A DNA stretch of 64,000 nt from positions 1,556,001-1,620,000 of the forward strand of contig NZ_CP025536.1 of the NCBI RefSeq assembly GCF_002953735.1, given 5' to 3'. Both the position numbers and the translations under genes were made by a program. The notes beneath the pieces were generated by a model, which did not search any database, was not told where the DNA came from, and saw nothing but the letters and a program-made list of their open reading frames with translations. Positions 57,752-64,000 of the stretch are shown here, piece by piece (positions within the stretch are counted from its first letter, which is position 1; every line of letters begins with the position of its first letter). The DNA comes from Streptococcus pluranimalium. Lineage in GTDB: Bacteria; Bacillota; Bacilli; Lactobacillales; Streptococcaceae.

Positions 57752-58008
57752 AGCTACTCCTTTAAAAGACTAATTTTGTTTTAAAAAAGTATAGCATTTT
57801 TTAAAAGAATTTTCAGTATAAAAACAAAATACAATATTCAATAGCCTATAAAACATACTGAGAAAACGTTTCAAAACCGTCCTTTTTTCAAAGTCCAACG
57901 AAAAATAATTCGCTTTTCATTCAAAAATATCTTGAATTTTCCTGATTGCCATAGTAAACTAACTATGGATACTGTTTACTATCTTCACTAATGAATCAAG
58001 GAGTTACG
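57752..58008. other. Upstream region of the 5'-nucleotidase gene
   Basis: About 257 bp between divergent genes, A/T-rich, with a weak cre-like sequence (AGAAAACGTTTCAA at 57861-57874, 11 of 14 positions of a cre consensus) about 60 bp upstream of the nudP -35. No ORF. Confidence 0.4.
57932..57960 (+). promoter_or_regulatory. Promoter of the 5'-nucleotidase gene
   Basis: TTGAAT (57932-57937) and TAAACT (57955-57960) are separated by 17 bp. AAGGAG follows at 57998-58003, before the ATG at 58009. Confidence 0.65.
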
Positions 58009-60063
58009 ATGAATAAGAAAGTTGCTTTAAAAAGTAGTATGTTAGCTGTTGTTGCTGGTTTTGGGCTGATGGCTACCAGTGTTTATGCCGACCAAGAAGC
58101 TATCCAAATCTTAGGAGTTAATGATTTCCATGGAGCACTAGACACTACTGGCTCAGCTTATATGCCGGATGGTAAAGTTTCCAATGCCGGTACCGCTGCA
58201 CAGTTAGATGCTTACATGGATGATGCTGAAAAAGAATTTACTGCAGAAAATCCAGATTCTACCTCACTTCGTGTTCAAGCAGGTGATATGGTAGGCGCTA
58301 GTCCTGCTAACTCTGGTTTACTTCAAGATGAACCAACGGCTAAAGTTTTCAATCAAATGGGCTTTAACTATGGAACTATTGGTAACCACGAATTTGACGA
58401 AGGATTAGATGAATACAATCGTATTATTAAAGGTGAGGCTCCAGCTGCTGATGCTGGTTTCAATAAGATCGTTTATGATTACCAACACGTCCCAGCTACA
58501 CAAGAAATTGTTGTCGCTAACGTTGTTGATAAAGTAACAGGCGAAATTCCAAACAACTGGCAACCTTATGCTATTCAAGATGTTACCATCAACGATAAGG
58601 TTGTTAAAGTAGGATTCATTGGGATTGTTACTAAAGAAATTCCAAATCTAGTTTTACGCCAACATTATGAACGATATGAATTCCTAGACGAAGCTGAAAC
58701 TATTGCGGCTTACGCTTTGGAACTACAGAAAAAAGGTGTCAAAGCTATTGTTGTCCTTGCTCACGTCCCTGCAGTCAATAATGGTGATGTCGTTGAAGGT
58801 GAAGCAGCTGACATTATGAAACGTGTAACTGAAATTTATCCAGATCACAGTGTTGATATCCTCTTTGCAGGTCACAACCACCAATATACCAATGGTGTCG
58901 TAGGCAATACTCGTATCGTTCAAGCTCTGTCACAAGGTAAAGCCTATGCTGATGTTCGAGGAATCCTAGATACTGATACACAAGATTTTGTTGCTGTCCC
59001 AGATGCTGAAATTATCGCTGTGGCTCCTGGCATTAAAACTGCTAGTGAAGACATACAAGCCATTGTGGATGAGGCTAATACCATTGTGAAACAAGTAACC
59101 AGTACTAAAATTGGTACTGCTGCAACTTCTGACGTCATTAGCCGTGAGGTTAATGAGTTTAAAGAAAGTCCTATCGGAAACCTTGTTACAGACGCTCAAC
59201 TAGCAATCGCTAACCAAGAATCAGATATTCCCGTTGATTTCGCAATGACTAACAACGGTGGTATCCGTTCAGATCTAGTAGTTTCTGAAGATGGCACGAT
59301 AACTTGGGGAGCTGCACAAGCCGTCCAACCTTTTGGTAATATCCTTCAAATTGTCCAAATGACTGGTGAGGATATCTATAAAGTTCTAAACGAACAGTAC
59401 GATGGTAAGGAAAATTATTTCCTCCAAGTGGCTGGTCTTAAATACACCTTTACTGACAATCCTGAAGGTGGTGAAGAAACACCTTACAAGGTTGTTAAAG
59501 CCTACAAAGACAATGGTGAAGAAATTGATCCAGGTAAAACATATACTCTTGTTATCAACGACTTCCTCTTTGGTGGTGGTGATGGTTTCGAAAGTTTCCG
59601 AAACGCAACCTTAGTTGGAGCTATCAGCCCTGATACAGAAACTTTCATCGAATATATTCGCCAGCAAGAAGCCAATGGTATTAAAATCACATCAGGCATC
59701 AAAGGTGTTAAAACTTACTTAGCTGAAGTACCAGTTGATATCGTTGAGCCAGATGATGATACTCATGTAACACCTGAACAAACAAATACATCAACTTTCC
59801 CTTCAAATCAGCCTTCTAAGGCCCTTGTTCTAGGACAAGAACAAACAGGACAAATAACAAGCGTTAACGTTTCAAGCTCTCGAAACAAAGCAATCGTCCT
59901 TACTCTAGGAAACCAAAAAGCTGCGCTTAAAGCAGAAAACCATTATGGTAGTAAGAAAAGTAGTCTTCCAGAGACGGGAGAAGCTACTTCTGCAAGCTTT
60001 ATCTTAGTTGGTCTCAGCATCCTAGGAATAGCTGGACTAACTGTAAAACGTAAAAACAGTTAA
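58009..60063 (+). CDS. nudP: Cell-wall-anchored 5'-nucleotidase (LPXTG)
   Basis: This 684-residue surface enzyme splits AMP/ADP to adenosine, and S. agalactiae NudP and S. pyogenes S5nA are known immune-evasion factors. A signal peptide covers about 1-28. The metallophosphatase domain (about 30-330) has LGVNDFHGAL near 36-45 and GNHEFDEG near 125. The 5'-nucleotidase C-terminal domain has MTNNGGIRSDL near 413-423. A Pro/Ser/Thr spacer leads to the sortase signal LPETG, a hydrophobic segment and KRKNS. The start at 58009 has AAGGAG upstream; an earlier in-frame ATG lacks one. Confidence 0.93.
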   Translation: MNKKVALKSSMLAVVAGFGLMATSVYADQEAIQILGVNDFHGALDTTGSAYMPDGKVSNAGTAAQLDAYMDDAEKEFTAENPDSTSLRVQAGDMVGASPANSGLLQDEPTAKVFNQMGFNYGTIGNHEFDEGLDEYNRIIKGEAPAADAGFNKIVYDYQHVPATQEIVVANVVDKVTGEIPNNWQPYAIQDVTINDKVVKVGFIGIVTKEIPNLVLRQHYERYEFLDEAETIAAYALELQKKGVKAIVVLAHVPAVNNGDVVEGEAADIMKRVTEIYPDHSVDILFAGHNHQYTNGVVGNTRIVQALSQGKAYADVRGILDTDTQDFVAVPDAEIIAVAPGIKTASEDIQAIVDEANTIVKQVTSTKIGTAATSDVISREVNEFKESPIGNLVTDAQLAIANQESDIPVDFAMTNNGGIRSDLVVSEDGTITWGAAQAVQPFGNILQIVQMTGEDIYKVLNEQYDGKENYFLQVAGLKYTFTDNPEGGEETPYKVVKAYKDNGEEIDPGKTYTLVINDFLFGGGDGFESFRNATLVGAISPDTETFIEYIRQQEANGIKITSGIKGVKTYLAEVPVDIVEPDDDTHVTPEQTNTSTFPSNQPSKALVLGQEQTGQITSVNVSSSRNKAIVLTLGNQKAALKAENHYGSKKSSLPETGEATSASFILVGLSILGIAGLTVKRKNS

Positions 60064-60096
60064 ACTACTTGGTAAGTAACCCTAAACTATCAATAA

Positions 60097-60132
60097 AAAT
60101 AATCCTCCTTGAATAGTCAGGGAGGATTATTT
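60097..60132. terminator. Bidirectional terminator between nudP and copY
   Basis: AAATAATCCTCCTTGA and TCAGGGAGGATTATTT pair over 16 bp with one wobble and have A/T tracts on both sides. It serves both convergent genes. Confidence 0.8.
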
Positions 60133-60135
60133 CTA

Positions 60136-60561
60136 TTAATGATGTTGGCAAGAGCATTGCCCTGGCAGACACTGACAGACAACCTTATCTACTGCGCCAG
60201 ATTTTTTTATATTTAATAATTTTTCAAGATCATCAATATCTGCCAAACTCATAGGGGTATCTGCCACTAACTTTTCAATCAATGTCTTATGATTAACGAC
60301 ACAAATTTTAGCGAATGTGTCTGAAACACAAGTCCATTGCCCCATTTCTTCTGAAATCAAGGCTCTGTACCAGAAACGTCTTCCCTCACGACGACTAGCC
60401 AATAATTCCTTATCGACTAAGCGAGTTATCAGGGTCTTTATCGTTGAATCCGACCAATCATGATTCTGTTGCAAAACATCAATAATATAGGAACTGGTAA
60501 CCTCTTCCGACGCCCAAGCAACCCTCATGACCTCCCATTCAGCATTTGAAATGTGTGACAT
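60136..60561 (-). CDS. copY: CopY/TcrY-type copper-responsive repressor
   Basis: CopY is a BlaI-like winged-helix repressor that leaves its operator when Cu(I) displaces zinc. The 141-residue protein has the DNA-binding domain at about 1-75 (MSHISNAEWEVMRVAWASEE, then STIKTLITRL) and the C-terminal metal motif CQCLPGQCSC, a CxCxxxxCxC pattern. No copA or copZ follows; the next gene downstream is the convergent nudP. A cop-box-like sequence lies just upstream. The repressor may act on a distant copper locus. Confidence 0.88.
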   Translation of the reverse strand: MSHISNAEWEVMRVAWASEEVTSSYIIDVLQQNHDWSDSTIKTLITRLVDKELLASRREGRRFWYRALISEEMGQWTCVSDTFAKICVVNHKTLIEKLVADTPMSLADIDDLEKLLNIKKSGAVDKVVCQCLPGQCSCQHH

Positions 60562-61164
60562 GACACTCTCCTTGTTGACAATTGTAAATAAAATTTTATC
60601 CTATCCTATTGCAAGAGTCAAGTTCTAAAAACTTGATTAGCCAATACCCTCATCATTTCTCTAACAGGGATGTGCAGATTAGATTAATCTTGTATATTGC
60701 TAAACGAAACATTTTTAGTCATTAATTGTCTCTTTTTATTAAAATAGTTTAGATTTATTGGGCTTCAGTATCTGAAAATAGTTTGCTTTCTCTTGTAAAT
60801 ACTGTTGACCTTATTTATATTAGACTCAGTGATAGATTCACTAAACTAAAGGTTCCGATTTTGGTATTATCAAACACTGATATCTAAGCTATCAATAGGT
60901 AATTAAAAAATACTACTTCTTCAAATACAAAGACCAAAAATAGCACATAATTAAAGGTATAAATGACATTCTCAAAAATGTGATCTATACCTTTTAAACA
61001 AATTATTTTTTGAATTAAGAATCTAATAAGCTAGTTTGTCTCAGTTCCTACTAATACTCGGAGACAATCGAAATCTGATCAGGAAAGGTACCTCAGAGAG
61101 AACTAAAGTTCATCAAGGTAAACTTGACAACATCAGATTTTGGTTTTCAATGGGTATAACTAAC
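60562..61164. other. Long intergenic region between rbfA and copY
   Basis: About 600 bp without a recognised gene. It contains the cop-box-like site at 60577-60586 and a hairpin of AAAGGTATA and TATACCTTT arms at 60953-60994. The rest is A/T-rich and I found no convincing ORF. An unannotated small RNA is possible. Confidence 0.5.
60577..60586 (-). promoter_or_regulatory. Cop-box-like operator upstream of copY
   Basis: GACAATTGTA matches 9 of 10 positions of the cop box TACANNTGTA, 16 bp before the copY start. It would allow CopY autoregulation. Confidence 0.55.
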
Positions 61165-61509
61165 TTAACGATCTAACTGACGTAATAATTCATCAATTTT
61201 ATTACCATATTCGATAGATTGATCTTTTTCAAATGATAAATCAGGAATTTTATACATGTGGAGGTTTTTACCTAGTTCACGTTTTATCGTTCCTGTGGCT
61301 TTTTCTAAACCAATTTGTGCTTTTTGATTGTCAGAAGCTAGTTCACTGTGGATAGTGTAGTAAACTTTTGCCGCTGATAAATCACCCAACATTTGAACAT
61401 CAGTGATGGTAACATCTTGGACACGTGGGTCACGAACTTTAAGACGCAAGATTTCATTGACTTCACGTTTGATTTCCATACCAACACGATCAACACGATG
61501 ATTTGCCAT
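61165..61509 (-). CDS. rbfA: 30S ribosome-binding factor RbfA
   Basis: RbfA is needed for 16S rRNA 5' maturation and cold adaptation. The 114-residue KH-like protein begins [20 protein letters not shown] and has [20 protein letters not shown] near 32-51 and AKVYYTIHS. It follows infB, the conserved order, with a 247-bp gap that contains a terminator-like hairpin. Confidence 0.96.
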   Translation of the reverse strand: MANHRVDRVGMEIKREVNEILRLKVRDPRVQDVTITDVQMLGDLSAAKVYYTIHSELASDNQKAQIGLEKATGTIKRELGKNLHMYKIPDLSFEKDQSIEYGNKIDELLRQLDR

Positions 61510-61537
61510 AAGTTTCTCCTTTCAAATCATTAAGACA

Positions 61538-61567
61538 AAAGAGACTGGGATAAAGTCCAATCTCTTT
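61538..61567 (-). terminator. Hairpin in the infB-rbfA gap
   Basis: AAAGAGACTGG and CCAATCTCTTT pair over 11 bp with one wobble. On the minus strand the stem is followed by TTTTGTCTTAATG just before rbfA, so it could attenuate read-through from infB. Confidence 0.55.
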
Positions 61568-61756
61568 ATGTAGAGTCCGCTATAACTTTCTCTAAGATAG
61601 TGGCTGAGAGTGTACTATCTTGTACAGTTCTGAGGAAATTTAACTCCAGTCAACCACTACTGAATGATTGCTGCACTCACTTTTTATCCTCTAAAACAGA
61701 CCTCGCCCCTTTATTTAATGGTTCATTGTAAGAGCTGTTAAAGATTCGAACAGTGT

Positions 61757-64000
61757 TTATTTTCTAACAATCTCTTCCATGATGTAAGCTTCAATAGTAT
61801 CATCAACTTTAAGATCATTGAAGTTCTCAATCATGAGACCACCTTCTTGGGCATTTCCGACTTCTTTAACATCATCTTTATAATGTTTCAAGCTAGCTAG
61901 TTTGCCATCGAAGATAACCACGCCATCACGGATGACACGAGCACTTGAATCACGTGTGATCTTACCATTGATAACCATAAATCCACCGATAGTACCCACT
62001 TTAGAAACTTTAAAGGTTTCGCGGATAATCGCTTCACCAAGAACTTTTTCTTGATACTCTGGATCCAATTTACCTTTCATCGCTTCTTCGACTTCTTCGA
62101 TAACTTTATAGATAATGCTGTGAAGACGAATTTCAACGTCATCGGCATCGGCTTGTTGACGTGCCTGTGGTGTTGGACGAACGTTGAAACCAATGATAAC
62201 AGCATTTGATGCTTCTGCCAAGGTAATATCAGACTCATTAATAGCACCTACTGCTGAGTGAACGACATTGACACGGACACCTTCTACTTCGATTTTAAGA
62301 AGTGAAGCTGCCAAGGCTTCTACAGAACCTTGTACATCAGCTTTGATGATAACATTAACAGTCTTAACTTCACCTGCTTTAAGCGTATCAAAGAGATTTT
62401 CAAGACTAACTCGTTGCGTATTTTGACGTTGTTTCATAAGGGCGCGTTTAGCACGTTCTTCACCAGCTGCACGCGCTGCTTTCTCATCAGCGTAAACAGC
62501 AAAGTGATCACCTGCCATTGGTGTTTCATTCAAGCCGGTAATAGAAACAGGTGTTGATGGTTCAGCTGTTTTAACACGGCGACCAAGGTCATTTACCATA
62601 GCACGAACACGTCCAAAGGTGTTACCAACAACGATTGGGTCTTGAACATTAAGTGTTCCTTGTTGTACAAGAAGGGTCGCAACAGCACCTTTACCTTTAT
62701 CAAGGCGAGCCTCAATAACAGTACCGATGGCACGAACGGTTGGATCGGCTTTCAATTCTTCCATTTCAGCTACAAGGAGGACTGTATCAAGCAATTCGTC
62801 GATATTTTGACCGAATTTTGCCGAAATTTCAACAAACTCAGAATCGCCACCCCAGGCTGTTGAGATGACACCGTGCTCAGCTAATTCTCCGATAACACGT
62901 TCTGGGTTAGCACCTGGTTTATCAATTTTGTTAATGGCAACAATGATTGGAACTTCTGCAGCTTTTGAGTGATTGATTGCCTCGATAGTCTGTGGCATAA
63001 CGCCATCATCCGCGGCTACAATCAAAATGGTAACGTCTGTAACAGATGCTCCACGTGCACGCATTGATGTAAAGGCTGCGTGACCTGGTGTATCTAAGAA
63101 GGTGATTTTCTTACCGTTTGTTTCGATTTGATAGGCACCGATATGCTGAGTGATACCACCGGCTTCTCCAGTCGCAACACGTGAGTTACGAAGAGTATCA
63201 AGAAGGGTTGTTTTACCATGATCAACGTGACCCATGATCGTAACAACAGGTGCACGTTCAATCAACTCATCTGGATTAAGATAATCCTCATCTGCAAAGA
63301 AACGTTCAATATCAGCATCATCTACTTCAACTTTAGCACGTGCTTCAATTCCATAATCAACCATCAAGAGTTCAATGGTGTCACCATCTAATGATTGGTT
63401 CTGGGTAGCCATAACTCCCATCATAAAGAGTTTCTTAACAATTTCTGCAGGTTCACGTTTGATACGTTTTGCAATTTCAGCAACCGTCATCCCTTCAGTA
63501 TATTCAAATTCCTTAGGTAATTCATGGAATTTACGCTCTGTTACTGGCTTTGGAGCACTGTTAGCATTACGATTGTTTTTACCTTTTTTATTTTGTTTAT
63601 TTTTATTCCAGTTACTATTTCTTTGATTTCTCACTTGGTTTTGATTCGTCCAATTTTTCTTATTTTTACTTTGCTTAGGACCATCTTCATTATGATTTGA
63701 AAAATCACGCGATTTTTCAGGACGACCCTGTTTTTTGCGACGGTTGTCTGATTGACTCGAAACAACTTGCGTTGGCATATCAGCAACCTGAGGTTTATTT
63801 GAAGCATCTGCTACGAGACGAGCATTATCTTGAGCTTGTTGTTCTTTTTCTTTTTCAATCTCAGCCTGTTTAGCTTTACGAGCCTGTTCTTGGGCCAACT
63901 GAGCCTGGCGTCGCGCTTCTTCTTGTTCACGGAAACGTGATTCACTTTGACGTGAGTACTCAGCATTTTGTTCAGCTTTTAGAGCAGCAGCACGTGCTTT
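61757..64000 (-). CDS. infB: Translation initiation factor IF-2 (partial)
   Basis: IF-2 is the GTPase that brings initiator fMet-tRNA to the 30S subunit. The frame is open to the right edge, so the N-terminus is outside the window and 747 residues are present. The visible N-terminal part is a Lys/Gln/Asn-rich linker. The GTPase has [15 protein letters not shown] (G1), DTPGHAAF (G3) and NKIDKPGAN (G4), and domains II-IV follow. The stop is at 61757-61759. Confidence 0.97.
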   Translation of the reverse strand, partial: KARAAALKAEQNAEYSRQSESRFREQEEARRQAQLAQEQARKAKQAEIEKEKEQQAQDNARLVADASNKPQVADMPTQVVSSQSDNRRKKQGRPEKSRDFSNHNEDGPKQSKNKKNWTNQNQVRNQRNSNWNKNKQNKKGKNNRNANSAPKPVTERKFHELPKEFEYTEGMTVAEIAKRIKREPAEIVKKLFMMGVMATQNQSLDGDTIELLMVDYGIEARAKVEVDDADIERFFADEDYLNPDELIERAPVVTIMGHVDHGKTTLLDTLRNSRVATGEAGGITQHIGAYQIETNGKKITFLDTPGHAAFTSMRARGASVTDVTILIVAADDGVMPQTIEAINHSKAAEVPIIVAINKIDKPGANPERVIGELAEHGVISTAWGGDSEFVEISAKFGQNIDELLDTVLLVAEMEELKADPTVRAIGTVIEARLDKGKGAVATLLVQQGTLNVQDPIVVGNTFGRVRAMVNDLGRRVKTAEPSTPVSITGLNETPMAGDHFAVYADEKAARAAGEERAKRALMKQRQNTQRVSLENLFDTLKAGEVKTVNVIIKADVQGSVEALAASLLKIEVEGVRVNVVHSAVGAINESDITLAEASNAVIIGFNVRPTPQARQQADADDVEIRLHSIIYKVIEEVEEAMKGKLDPEYQEKVLGEAIIRETFKVSKVGTIGGFMVINGKITRDSSARVIRDGVVIFDGKLASLKHYKDDVKEVGNAQEGGLMIENFNDLKVDDTIEAYIMEEIVRK

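Noticed and set aside
57861..57874. cre site controlling nudP
   Set aside because: Only 11 of 14 positions match, and it lies about 60 bp upstream of the -35; kept as a note, not a call.

Overview
The window is a low-GC Firmicutes chromosome segment and almost certainly a Streptococcus, most like the pyogenic group. The evidence is a MapZ division protein, a class B RNase P RNA between gpsB and an RNA methyltransferase gene, a tagatose-pathway lac operon with lacR, the codY/pncA/alaT cluster, a streptococcal LPXTG 5'-nucleotidase and LiaFSR next to an StkP/Stp pair. The species cannot be fixed from the sequence alone. Most genes are on the minus strand and most of the window is conserved core genome.

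Layout. 1-3.4 kb: comFA (runs off the left edge) diverges from a YigZ/IMPACT gene, followed by cysK and a decayed IS200-like element. 3.4-18.2 kb (minus): an S1-domain protein and a HAD-cyclophilin fusion, then liaFSR, stk-stp, rsmB, fmt, priA, rpoZ, gmk and RNase Y, i.e. envelope-stress signalling next to translation and replication-restart genes. 18.5-26.1 kb: luxS, then a division block of mapZ, an rRNA methyltransferase, rnpB, gpsB and a SLOG/YpsA protein, with recU-pbp1A diverging. 26.5-35.1 kb: one intact and one truncated family 3 solute-binding protein, then yebC, tmcAL, a methyltransferase, rsfS, an isochorismatase-like hydrolase, yqeK, nadD, yhbY, yqeH and yqeG (ribosome assembly, NAD synthesis).

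35.6-45.3 kb is the main accessory stretch. It holds a 215-bp MITE-like element with perfect 27-bp terminal repeats and a TA duplication, the lacABCDFEG operon, divergent lacR with visible promoters, two T-rich LacR operator candidates and a cre site, and an IS1182-family element whose transposase is broken twice. 45.4-57.8 kb: a lipoprotein, a decayed membrane-protein gene, gatCAB, pncA, codY, alaT, uspA, a HAD/NTP-pyrophosphatase-like fusion, L-asparaginase, a small membrane protein and an aldo-keto reductase. 58-64 kb: the cell-wall-anchored 5'-nucleotidase, a CopY repressor without copA or copZ next to it, rbfA and the 3' part of infB.

How the genes work together. Stk and Stp sense and reverse wall-related phosphorylation, and MapZ and GpsB are established partners of this kinase in pneumococcus; PBP1a and LiaFSR fit the same envelope theme. 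Lactose is taken up by LacEF, hydrolysed by LacG and channelled through LacABCD. CodY boxes lie over the codY and alaT promoters, which ties amino-acid supply to nitrogen genes. I found no phage, CRISPR array or clearly new multi-gene system. The most interesting items are the MITE, the two lesions in the IS1182 transposase, the very short divergent comFA/yigZ promoter region, the orphan copY, the rnpB promoter inside gpsB, and an open frame that continues past the priA stop.
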